Below, piece by piece: positions 8,485 to 14,921 of a DNA stretch of 18,062 bases. The notes beneath the pieces were generated by a model. It ran no database searches. It saw only the letters and a list, made by a program, of their open reading frames with translations, and was not told the origin of the DNA. The DNA comes from a bacterium (lineage in GTDB: Bacteria > Pseudomonadota > Gammaproteobacteria > Burkholderiales > Methylophilaceae): the NCBI GenBank assembly GCA_027310505.1, contig DAIDAS010000179.1, positions 1 through 18,062 of the forward strand, in the 5' to 3' direction. Position numbers and translations under genes: made by a program. Position 1 is the first letter of the stretch. Each line of letters opens with the position of its first letter.

Positions 8485-8501
8485 AAGCAGAAAGCATGCC
8501 A
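8485..8501 (-). promoter_or_regulatory. Sigma-54 (RpoN) -24/-12 promoter of the flgB-K operon
   Basis: The minus strand reads TGGCATGCTTTCTGCTT from 8501 to 8485. The sigma-54 consensus is TGGCAC-N5-TTGCW. The match covers TGGCA, then TGC plus T, with the invariant GG (-24) and GC (-12) at the required spacing; mismatches are at the sixth and twelfth bases only. Transcription would start about 12 nt past the GC, near 8475, leaving a leader of about 25-30 nt before flgB. No competing sigma-70 promoter is obvious in this gap. Sigma-54 dependence implies an NtrC-type activator, and candidate binding boxes lie just upstream. Confidence 0.72.
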
Positions 8502-8550
8502 CCAGCCACAAATGGCGTCAGGAAAGGGTTTGAAAGGGGTAGTCGACTGC

Positions 8551-8592
8551 CGGCAAGCGTTTCCCGGCAAGAGTTTGCCGCTGACGCGGCAA
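8551..8592. promoter_or_regulatory. Cluster of CGGCAA/TTGCCG boxes, candidate activator sites upstream of the flgB promoter
   Basis: Within 42 nt there are four copies of one hexamer: CGGCAA at 8551-8556, 8565-8570 and 8587-8592, and its complement TTGCCG at 8575-8580. The second and third make the palindrome CGGCAA-GAGT-TTGCCG, and the third and fourth make TTGCCGC-TGAC-GCGGCAA. The cluster lies about 50-95 nt upstream of the -24 element, the usual place for NtrC-family enhancer sites. From memory, the palindrome resembles the ftr element bound by the flagellar activator FlbD; FlrC/FleR-type activators belong to the same family. The palindromes could alternatively form RNA hairpins in a transcript leaving the upstream cyclase gene, but no T-run follows. 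Confidence 0.5.
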
Positions 8593-8611
8593 CAATCGGG
8601 GCATTAAGGCA

Positions 8612-10378
8612 CTAACCGCCGATCACGCGGTTGCGACCGGTCTGCTTGGCTTGGTATAGCGCCACGTCGGCACGCTTCATCACGACGTCGGCATTTTCTC
8701 CTGGCTCGCGCTGTGCGACACCGGCACTGAAGGTGATCAGCACGCGCTCGTTGTCGTGCAGGAAAAACTGCCGAGTCAGTTCGCGCTGCACGCGGGTCAT
8801 GACCTGGATGGCTTCGTCGCGTTCGGTTTCCGGCAGGATGATGACGAACTCCTCCCCGCCAAAGCGGGCCAGCACGTCGGTAGGACGCAACGTGGACTTG
8901 GTGACGCCGGCAAGATGTGTCAGCGCCTCGTCGCCAGTATCATGCCCCAGGGTGTCGTTCAGTTTCTTGAAGTGGTCGATATCCATCATGGCAATGCATA
9001 CCTTGGTACCGAGCCGGTCGGAACGGCTGAACTCGCGCTCCAGCGCTTCGTCCATGCCGCGTCGGTTGAGTGCGCCGGTCAGGTAATCCTCATGCGCGAT
9101 TTCGCTGATGTGATCGAGCTCCGCCGTCAACTGCTGGATACGCGCTTCGGCCTCGGCGGCCTTGACCTGGGTTTCCTTCAGGCTCTCATGCGAACGCAGG
9201 GCGTCCAGTTGCATGGCGCGCGTGTCTCCCATGAGGTTATCCAGAATCACGTTGAGCTCGGTGATATCTTCGGTGGAGCTGATCTGTTCCTGGTATTTTT
9301 CGATCTTGTGGTGATATTCGCCAGTGCTTTCGGTCATTTCGGCCAAACGGCTGATGAACGTGGAAGCCATCTGCTTGAGGGTATCCTTGGCCTCGACCAG
9401 ACCGTGCTTGAGCTTGCCCTGCTTGAAGACGAGCTCCTTGAGGCTGCTTTCTGCGTCGTACAGCACATTGATATCCATGGGCTTGGAGATGATGTCGCGG
9501 ATGATGGCGGTCTGGCCGTACAGCCATTTATCGTCCACCACGAGCTCGCCCATGTTGTCCACCAGCAGGCGCAGCAAATGCAGCAGGGATTCATGCAGGC
9601 GATATTGCGCGTCGCTGCTCATCTCCAGCGTGAACCAGAAGGATTTCAGCGCCTCGGACAGCTTGACGACGTCCTGTTCCAGGCGGGCGGCACGCGCTTG
9701 CTCGACCAGCGCCTGCGCCTGTTTGGCGATCTCTGGCAGATACTTGAGCTGTGACATCAGCCCCAGGTCGAGCGTCTTGATCAAAATATCGCGCCACAGC
9801 ATTGCCAGCGGACCCGCCTCGGCTGAAGACGTTGCCGAAGGAGATACCGGGGTCTCCGGTTCAGGCTGGGGCATCTCCACAGCCGAGTCGGCCTGCGTTC
9901 CGCTGCTCCATGATGCCACCAAGGCCTGAATTTTCAGCATCAGTTGATCAGGGTCGCTCTCGAAGTTGGTGAGCACCCGTTCCAGGCCTTCTTTTTTCTT
10001 ACTGGGGGTCAGCCCCTTGTGACTGACTTCGAGCTGGCGCACCAGATTGCGCACCGCTGCAGACCAGCTGGCTACGCCACCTGCCACGGGAAAAAGATCC
10101 CGCAACTGCGCCTCCACCCCGGCCCAGTCATGTTTCTCGGCCAACCCGGAAATCGTCTTGGCCGCCGCCAGGTATTTAGGGCGCCCCTTGCCTGCATCGC
10201 GCAGCACTTTACCCAGCGCATTGGCCATGCCTGCGGATTCATCCACGGACTTGGTACCGGCAATCTCATCGTATACGCTGCGAAAATTGTCCGGCGTAGG
10301 GGGGATTTTTCGCAAGGCAAGCTGCTTGAGTGCCTGCCTGGCAATGTCGATGGGAGTGCTGGGCTGTTCCGTATTCAT
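8612..10378 (-). CDS. GGDEF-domain diguanylate cyclase in the flagellar locus
   Basis: This protein probably makes cyclic di-GMP from two GTP, the second messenger that usually lowers motility and favours surface attachment. ATG at 10378 gives 588 residues. The N-terminal region (about 1-150) includes ARQALKQLALRKIPPTPDNF, a helical module seen in related cyclases whose ligand I do not know. A Pro/Ser-rich linker (about 165-188) and a long helical, partly coiled-coil stretch (about 200-430) follow. The C-terminal GGDEF domain (about 430-588) has MDIDHFKKLND, an intact GGEEF active site at 507-511, and RPTD at 498-501, the product-inhibition I-site at the correct five-residue spacing. There is no transmembrane segment or signal peptide, so it is cytoplasmic. 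It lies between flgA and flgB, and no clear terminator separates it from flgB. Confidence 0.92.
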   Translation of the reverse strand: MNTEQPSTPIDIARQALKQLALRKIPPTPDNFRSVYDEIAGTKSVDESAGMANALGKVLRDAGKGRPKYLAAAKTISGLAEKHDWAGVEAQLRDLFPVAGGVASWSAAVRNLVRQLEVSHKGLTPSKKKEGLERVLTNFESDPDQLMLKIQALVASWSSGTQADSAVEMPQPEPETPVSPSATSSAEAGPLAMLWRDILIKTLDLGLMSQLKYLPEIAKQAQALVEQARAARLEQDVVKLSEALKSFWFTLEMSSDAQYRLHESLLHLLRLLVDNMGELVVDDKWLYGQTAIIRDIISKPMDINVLYDAESSLKELVFKQGKLKHGLVEAKDTLKQMASTFISRLAEMTESTGEYHHKIEKYQEQISSTEDITELNVILDNLMGDTRAMQLDALRSHESLKETQVKAAEAEARIQQLTAELDHISEIAHEDYLTGALNRRGMDEALEREFSRSDRLGTKVCIAMMDIDHFKKLNDTLGHDTGDEALTHLAGVTKSTLRPTDVLARFGGEEFVIILPETERDEAIQVMTRVQRELTRQFFLHDNERVLITFSAGVAQREPGENADVVMKRADVALYQAKQTGRNRVIGG

Positions 10379-10394
10379 GGCCTGTGAATTCAAT

Positions 10395-10421
10395 TAGAAT
10401 CGTCGCGTCGTCCCGATTCTA
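10395..10421. promoter_or_regulatory. Inverted repeat in the divergent control region between the cyclase gene and flgA
   Basis: The 74-nt region between the two divergent starts contains a perfect 8-bp inverted repeat, TAGAATCG (10395-10402) and CGATTCTA (10414-10421), separated by 11 nt. Each arm also reads TAGAAT in the direction of one of the two genes, a 5-of-6 match to the sigma-70 -10 hexamer TATAAT. The -35 regions at the standard distance are poor on both strands (about 3 of 6 matches). It may therefore be an operator, a pair of overlapping face-to-face promoters, or both. Confidence 0.45.
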
Positions 10422-10452
10422 TCCACATTACGGTGAAACGGCCAATCCTCTG

Positions 10453-11136
10453 ATGAAGTACTTCTGGTTTCTCTCACTGCTGTTCTGCTCGGCCACGTGC
10501 GCTGCTGCCGAATGGCAATCGCTACCCGCCATCCAGGCCGCGGTGGAAACCTTCGTGCAAGAAAAAATCGCCACGCAACCCGGTGAGCGCAGCGTCACGG
10601 TCAGCCGCATCGACGCGAGACTGAAACTGGCAAAATGCGATCAGCTCGAGCCGTTCCTGCCGGCCGGCAACCGCCTGTGGGGCAACAGCAGCATCGGCGT
10701 ACGTTGCCTGTCACCAGGCACCTGGTCACTCTACGTGCCAGTCAGCATCAAGGTATCCAACCATGTCCTGGTGACGGTTCGTCCGATTGCCGGCGGCCAG
10801 CCGATTCAGGCAGAAGACGTGCAACTGCAACAACGCGATATCACCGCTTTCGCCGGCAGCGCGCTGACTTCACTGGACCAAGCCGTGGACAAATACGTTG
10901 CAGCGCCGGTGGCCAGCGGCACCATCCTGCGCCTGGAAATGCTGCGAGCCGCCAATGTCATCCAGCAAGGCCAGGTGGTCAAGCTAGTGGCGCAGGGCGC
11001 CGGATTCCGGGTTACGTCGGAAGGCCAGGCCATGGGAAACGCAAAAGCCGGACAGGTAGTTGCCGTCAAGACCCGTTCAGGGCAGATCATCAAAGGCATC
11101 GCCAAAAGCGAGGGCATCGTGGAAGTTTACTTCTGA
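10453..11136 (+). CDS. flgA: FlgA, periplasmic chaperone for P-ring assembly
   Basis: FlgA helps FlgI assemble into the P-ring in the periplasm. ATG at 10453 gives 227 residues with a Sec signal peptide ending near CAAA (about residue 19). The longer open frame upstream is not used, because it would bury the signal peptide and cross into the cyclase gene. The N-terminal domain holds two cysteines (62 and 85) that could form a disulfide. The SAF-like/FlgA C-terminal domain (about 105-227) has the conserved run GTILRLEMLR, QQGQVVKLVAQGAGFRVTSE and SGQIIKGIAKSEGIVEV. The ribosome site is weak. It is transcribed away from the flg operon and is not followed by flgM or flgN. Confidence 0.94.
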   Translation: MKYFWFLSLLFCSATCAAAEWQSLPAIQAAVETFVQEKIATQPGERSVTVSRIDARLKLAKCDQLEPFLPAGNRLWGNSSIGVRCLSPGTWSLYVPVSIKVSNHVLVTVRPIAGGQPIQAEDVQLQQRDITAFAGSALTSLDQAVDKYVAAPVASGTILRLEMLRAANVIQQGQVVKLVAQGAGFRVTSEGQAMGNAKAGQVVAVKTRSGQIIKGIAKSEGIVEVYF

Positions 11137-11173
11137 CCTCCCGCTCAGGCCGGCATTACGCACTTTCAACCCG

Positions 11174-11193
11174 TTACAAATTTTTACAATTTT
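11174..11193 (+). repeat. 10-bp direct repeat, OmpR-family-like binding site
   Basis: The plus strand carries TTACAAATTT (11174-11183) immediately followed by TTACAATTTT (11184-11193), two copies with a 10-bp period matching in 9 of 10 positions. A further TTTACA lies at 11215-11220. Direct half-sites one helical turn apart are typical of OmpR/PhoB-family response regulators. The A/T-rich repeat stands out in a GC-rich region and lies about 127 nt before the gene at 11320. I see no clear flgA terminator and no convincing -35/-10 pair in this gap. Confidence 0.4.
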
Positions 11194-11242
11194 CCGCGCA
11201 GTGGAAATAGCTTGTTTACATCTGGCCATTAATCTGCACACA

Positions 11243-11273
11243 CCTTGACTCCACAAGGCACCCCCGAAAGGGG
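11243..11273 (+). other. Two tandem small hairpins in the leader of the 113-residue gene
   Basis: CCTTG (11243-11247) pairs with CAAGG (11254-11258) around a 6-nt loop. It is followed by CCCC (11262-11265) and GGGG (11270-11273) around a GAAA tetraloop. Both lie about 45-80 nt upstream of the start at 11320 and would be in its 5' leader if transcription starts near the TTTACA at 11215. There is no T-run, so they are not a standard terminator. They may stabilise the transcript or be fortuitous. Confidence 0.3.
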
Positions 11274-11319
11274 CTCCATAGTGATGACCATTGCAAATCT
11301 TGAAAGAAGGGGTACAACA

Positions 11320-11661
11320 ATGAACAAGCTGATCCGCATTTCCGCCATTGCCGCACTGATGATCGCCACCGCTCCGGCTTTTGCCGAACAGGGAGACGGT
11401 GCCCACCGTCCGCACGACCCGGGCATCAATGCACGCCAGCACCATCAACAGGAACGCATCGAGCAGGGTGCTCGCTCGGGCGAACTGACGCGCGGCGAAA
11501 CCCGCAAACTGGAACGCGAAGAGCGCGGCATCCGCAAGGAAGAGCGCGAATACAAAGCCGACGGGAAACTGACCAAGGACGAGCGCAAGGATCTGCATGA
11601 AGACCTGAACAAGGTTTCCAGAGATATCCACGACGAGAAACACGACGCCGAAAAGCGTTAA
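11320..11661 (+). CDS. Exported small charged protein with two EF-hand-like repeats, function unknown
   Basis: I do not recognise a named family. ATG at 11320 follows a GAAGGGG ribosome site and gives 113 residues. The first 22 are a clear Sec signal peptide ending PAFA; an in-frame upstream ATG would disrupt it. The mature protein is extremely charged (Glu, Arg, Lys, Asp, His), starts with a His-rich stretch (RQHHQQER) and is predicted to be almost wholly helical. It contains an internal repeat: SGELTRGE (53-60) and DGKLTKDE (81-88), 28 residues apart, each followed by a charged helix. These resemble degenerate EF-hand loops. It precedes an EF-hand gene in the same direction, so a periplasmic metal-binding or stress role is possible but not shown. 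A terminator-like hairpin follows. Confidence 0.82.
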   Translation: MNKLIRISAIAALMIATAPAFAEQGDGAHRPHDPGINARQHHQQERIEQGARSGELTRGETRKLEREERGIRKEEREYKADGKLTKDERKDLHEDLNKVSRDIHDEKHDAEKR

Positions 11662-11672
11662 CACGTCGAACC

Positions 11673-11704
11673 AGGCGTGCCGGCCCAATGCCGGCGCGCC
11701 TATT
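11673..11704 (+). terminator. Strong GC hairpin between the 113-residue gene and the EF-hand gene
   Basis: AGGCGTGCCGGC (11673-11684) pairs with GCCGGCGCGCCT (11690-11701) around the loop CCAAT, a 12-bp stem with one T-G wobble, followed by ATTT. The T-run is short, so termination may be partial. If so, the small protein would be made in excess over the downstream EF-hand/DUF1800/DUF1501 proteins. The hairpin begins 12 nt after the stop codon. Confidence 0.6.
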
Positions 11705-11736
11705 TCCCATCAGCAACATCATTGACGAGGCCATCC

Positions 11737-12243
11737 ATGAACCAAACGATTCTCATGACCGGAACCGCTGGACTGCTGGCGTTATCGACCTTGGCACACG
11801 CAGCGGGACAGGACGCCTCCCCTGGCCCAAGTCTGGGCAACACGCCTCCGGAATCCAGGCTGGAACAGCGCATGGGGCCGGACGAGCGCGCCCGGATGCA
11901 CCGCGAGCTGAATGATGATCTGGGAAAATCCTATCCCGACCGCGACCAGGTTGAATCGCGCCGCCAGATGATGCACGAACGCATGCGGGAGCGCCTGAGG
12001 CAGGCAGACGAAAACGGTGACGGCACCATCTCTCGCGCCGAAGCTGATCGCAGCATGCCGGGTATCGCACGCAACTTCGACCGTATCGACAGCAATGGTG
12101 ACGGCACTATCACACGCGAAGAGATGAAAACGGCCCGCGAAAAGCTGCGTGAAATTCGGCAGCAACGGCAGGCTGAACGCCAGAACGGCAACCCCCGCCC
12201 ACCGGCAGGCGACGGTCGTCCACGTAACCGCGGCGGAAATTAA
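11737..12243 (+). CDS. Periplasmic EF-hand protein
   Basis: The 168-residue product starts at an ATG with an ACGAGG ribosome site. It has a Sec signal peptide ending LAHA (about residue 22). Two canonical 12-residue EF-hand loops are visible: DENGDGTISRAE (91-102) and DSNGDGTITREE (118-129). Calcium-liganding residues are at positions 1, 3, 5 and 12 of each, so calcium binding is likely. The region before them (about 41-90) is charged and helical, and the C-terminus (about 140-168) is a basic, Pro/Gly/Asn-rich tail. It lies 2 nt before the DUF1800 gene and is probably co-transcribed with it. It may sense calcium or serve as a structural partner for the next two proteins; this is inference from position. 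Confidence 0.88.
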   Translation: MNQTILMTGTAGLLALSTLAHAAGQDASPGPSLGNTPPESRLEQRMGPDERARMHRELNDDLGKSYPDRDQVESRRQMMHERMRERLRQADENGDGTISRAEADRSMPGIARNFDRIDSNGDGTITREEMKTAREKLREIRQQRQAERQNGNPRPPAGDGRPRNRGGN

Positions 12244-12245
12244 CC

Positions 12246-13727
12246 ATGCTCCCGCCATTCGACATGCCGCCCCTGTGGCAGGGTGTCCTGTTGCCAGGAG
12301 TTCTGCTGCTTTCATTGCTTGGCCTGGCCCCCGTCACGGCGCTTGCTGCGCCGATGGGCGAAGACGAGGCCCGCACGCTGCTGTTCCGCACCAGTTTCGC
12401 GGCCAACGAGACTCAAGTACAGGAATACGCACGGCTTGATCGCCAACATGCCGTCGATCGCCTGCTTGCCGGCTCGCAGCAGGCAGCGGCAAGCAGTCCG
12501 CCCGAATTAAGCGGGGTCGATCGCAGACTCATTCCCGGCGGCATGCGGCAACTCTCCGAAGACGAAAAGAAAGCCCTTCTGCAGCAAAGCCGAGAACAGG
12601 GCATCGCCCTGCGTGCCTGGTGGATCGGCGAAATGCTGACGACGCCATCGCCGTTCACCGATAAAATGACGCTGTTCTGGCACAACCACTTCACTTCCGG
12701 CATCCAAAAAGTCAAATCGCCCCAGCTGATGTACCGCCAGAACGTACTGCTGCGCCGTTATGCACTGGGCAATTTCGGCGAGATGCTGCACGCGGTCGCC
12801 CATGACCCGGCGATGATTCTCTATCTCGACAACGTTTCCAACCGCAAGGGCAAGCCCAACGAGAATTTTGCCCGCGAAGTGATGGAACTGTTCACGCTCG
12901 GCGAAGGCCATTACGGCGAACAGGATATCCGCGATGCCGCACGCGCCTTTACCGGCTGGGGCATCGACCGCGAGAACGGCGGCTTCCGGCTTTACCGCGT
13001 GGTGCATGACGATGGCCTCAAAACCGTGCTGGGCAAAAGCGGCAACCTGGATGGCGACGATGTGCTGGATATCCTGCTGTCCCGGCCTGAAACGGCTGAA
13101 TTCATCGTACAAAAACTGTGGCGGGAGTTTGTCTCGCCAGAACCTGACGAAAGAGAGGTTCACCGTCTGGCGCAGGTGTTCCGCAGCGAGCATTACGAAC
13201 TCAGGCCGCTGATGCGCGCCCTGCTGACTTCGGACGCTTTCTATGCTCCGCAGAACCGCGCCACGCTGACCAAATCGCCGGTCGACCTGATCGTCGGCAC
13301 CCTGCGCCAGTTCAATCTCGCGCCGGCAGAAAACCGTACGCTGGCCTTCGCCTCCCAGCAAATGGGGCAAGATGTTTTCAATCCGCCCAACGTCAAGGGC
13401 TGGCCCGGCGGCGAGGTGTGGATCAACAGCGCCACCCTGCTGTTGCGCAAACAGGCGCTGGAACGGTTGCTGCGCAGCATCCACAGCGATGATCGCATGA
13501 GCGACCCCGGCATGCGCATGCAGCAGGCCAGTGTGCAAGGCATGAGCGAGAATCGTCTGGATCCGCAACGCTGGATGGAACAGTTCAGCAGGGATGTCAG
13601 CCAGCGCAATCTGCAGGCCGCGCATTTGCTGCTGGCTGCAACGCCCATCACGCAAATCCCCGCCGATGCCCCACCAGCCGCACTGCTACGCAGCCTGCTG
13701 CTGGATCCGGTTTATCAGCTGAAATAG
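12246..13727 (+). CDS. DUF1800 family protein, exported, function unknown
   Basis: The 493-residue product matches the DUF1800 family by several conserved blocks: PFTDKMTLFWHNHFTSG (136-152), YLDN (193-196), PNENFAREVMELFTLG (204-219), FTGW (235-238) and NPPNVKGWPGG (379-389). A hydrophobic segment at about 10-35 looks like a signal peptide or membrane anchor. A second in-frame ATG at codon 7 would give a more compact signal, so the exact start is uncertain. The ribosome site is modest (GGCGGA within the preceding gene). The start follows the EF-hand stop by 2 nt, and the DUF1501 gene follows within 9 nt. DUF1800 and DUF1501 genes are commonly found side by side, but their shared function is not established. 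Confidence 0.93.
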   Translation: MLPPFDMPPLWQGVLLPGVLLLSLLGLAPVTALAAPMGEDEARTLLFRTSFAANETQVQEYARLDRQHAVDRLLAGSQQAAASSPPELSGVDRRLIPGGMRQLSEDEKKALLQQSREQGIALRAWWIGEMLTTPSPFTDKMTLFWHNHFTSGIQKVKSPQLMYRQNVLLRRYALGNFGEMLHAVAHDPAMILYLDNVSNRKGKPNENFAREVMELFTLGEGHYGEQDIRDAARAFTGWGIDRENGGFRLYRVVHDDGLKTVLGKSGNLDGDDVLDILLSRPETAEFIVQKLWREFVSPEPDEREVHRLAQVFRSEHYELRPLMRALLTSDAFYAPQNRATLTKSPVDLIVGTLRQFNLAPAENRTLAFASQQMGQDVFNPPNVKGWPGGEVWINSATLLLRKQALERLLRSIHSDDRMSDPGMRMQQASVQGMSENRLDPQRWMEQFSRDVSQRNLQAAHLLLAATPITQIPADAPPAALLRSLLLDPVYQLK

Positions 13728-13736
13728 GAGCCCATG

Positions 13737-14897
13737 ATGCAACGTCGAGAATTTCTCAAACTGCTGGGCGGAACCGCATTTCTGCCGCTGGTGCCGGGAG
13801 TTTCATGGGCAGCCTTGCCCGCCACGGACTGGCAACGGCTGCTGATTCTGATCGAACTCAAGGGCGGCAACGACGGCCTCAACACCGTCATCCCCTATTC
13901 CGACCCGGCCTATGCCAGATTGCGTCCCCGGTTGGTCATCCCGCGCGACCAGGTGCTCGCCTTGACTGAAAATACCGGCCTGCACCCCGCGCTGACGCCG
14001 CTCCTGCCACTATGGCGCAACGGCGAGCTGGCGCTGCTACAGGGGCTGGGATACCCGGAACCCAACCTGTCGCATTTTCGCTCCATCGAAATCTGGGATA
14101 CCGCGTCCGACAGCCAGGAATATCTTGAAGCAGGCTGGTTGGCGCGCGCCTTCCACAATGCGCCGCCGCCCGCCAGTTTCGCCGCCGATGCCGTGGTGGT
14201 GGGCGACCCCGGCCTCGGCCCGTTTTCAGGCAGCGGCGTGCGCGCCATCGCACTCACCGACAGCGAGCGCTTTCTGCGGCAGGCCGGCAGCATCACGCCG
14301 CCCGAAATCCGCACCGACAACCCGGCGCTGCAGCATATCCTCAAGGTGGAAAACGACATTGCACAGGCAGCCAGCCACCTGGCCTTGGGGGATATGCCCG
14401 CGGCTGACTTCCCCCGCGGGCAATTTGGCGACGGCCTGAAGACGGTAGCGCGCATCATCGGCGGCGGTTCCGGCGCGGCCGCCTTCAAGGTCTCGCTCAG
14501 CGGCTTCGACACGCACAGCAACCAGCCTGGCACTCACGCCCGGCTGCTGGGAGAGCTGGCGCAAGGGCTGGCTGCCCTGCGCGCCACGTTGAACGACACT
14601 GGCCGCTGGCGCGATACGCTGGTGATGACGTATGCCGAGTTTGGCCGCCGCGCGCAGGAAAACGCCAGCCAGGGAACGGATCACGGCACGGCCAATACGC
14701 ACTTCGTGCTGGGTGGCCGGGTCAAGGGCGGGTTGTTCGGCAAGCCGCCGCAACTCGACCGCCTGGAAAACGGCAATCTGGTGTACGGGGTGGATTTCCG
14801 CAGCCTTTACGCCACGGTATTGCAGGATTGGTGGGGGCTGGATGCAGCGAATGCGCTCGGCCGCCGCTTCGAGCGCATTCCCGGATTGCTGGCTTAG
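13737..14897 (+). CDS. DUF1501 family protein with Tat signal, sulfatase/phosphatase-like
   Basis: The second of two adjacent ATGs (13737) is chosen because AGGAG lies 6 nt before it but only 3 nt before the first. The 386-residue product begins QRREFLKLLGG, a twin-arginine motif followed by a hydrophobic stretch ending SWA, so export of the folded protein through Tat is likely. DUF1501 blocks seen are ELKGGNDGLNTVIPY (40-54), SHFRSIEIW (112-120), SGFDTHSNQ (255-263), TYAEFGRR (298-305) and GTDHGTANTHFVLGG (313-327). The Asp and His residues in these blocks fit the metal sites of alkaline-phosphatase-superfamily enzymes, to which this family is related. Tat export suggests a cofactor or metal loaded in the cytoplasm. 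No substrate can be assigned. Confidence 0.93.
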   Translation: MQRREFLKLLGGTAFLPLVPGVSWAALPATDWQRLLILIELKGGNDGLNTVIPYSDPAYARLRPRLVIPRDQVLALTENTGLHPALTPLLPLWRNGELALLQGLGYPEPNLSHFRSIEIWDTASDSQEYLEAGWLARAFHNAPPPASFAADAVVVGDPGLGPFSGSGVRAIALTDSERFLRQAGSITPPEIRTDNPALQHILKVENDIAQAASHLALGDMPAADFPRGQFGDGLKTVARIIGGGSGAAAFKVSLSGFDTHSNQPGTHARLLGELAQGLAALRATLNDTGRWRDTLVMTYAEFGRRAQENASQGTDHGTANTHFVLGGRVKGGLFGKPPQLDRLENGNLVYGVDFRSLYATVLQDWWGLDAANALGRRFERIPGLLA

Positions 14898-14921
14898 CGG
14901 CCAGACAGATTTAGTTGGCCG
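14898..14921. terminator. Possible bidirectional terminator between convergent genes
   Basis: Only 13 nt separate the DUF1501 stop from the convergent SMP-30-like stop. CGGCCA (14898-14903) and TGGCCG (14916-14921) form a 6-bp inverted repeat with a 12-nt loop containing ATTTAG. There is no T-run on either side, so it is at best a weak terminator. Confidence 0.3.

Noticed and set aside
8575..8592. TTGCCGC-TGAC-GCGGCAA hairpin as a factor-independent terminator for the cyclase gene
   Set aside because: No T-run follows on the minus strand, and the same hexamer recurs outside the stem, so a cluster of protein-binding sites explains the pattern better.
11191..11207. TTTCC-N7-GGAAA as a terminator for flgA
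   Set aside because: A 5-bp, A/T-heavy stem with no adjacent T-run is too weak to call.
12507..13655. Open frame of 382 codons on the minus strand opposite the DUF1800 gene
   Set aside because: The sense strand encodes conserved DUF1800 blocks, while the antisense product has no recognisable motif or start context.
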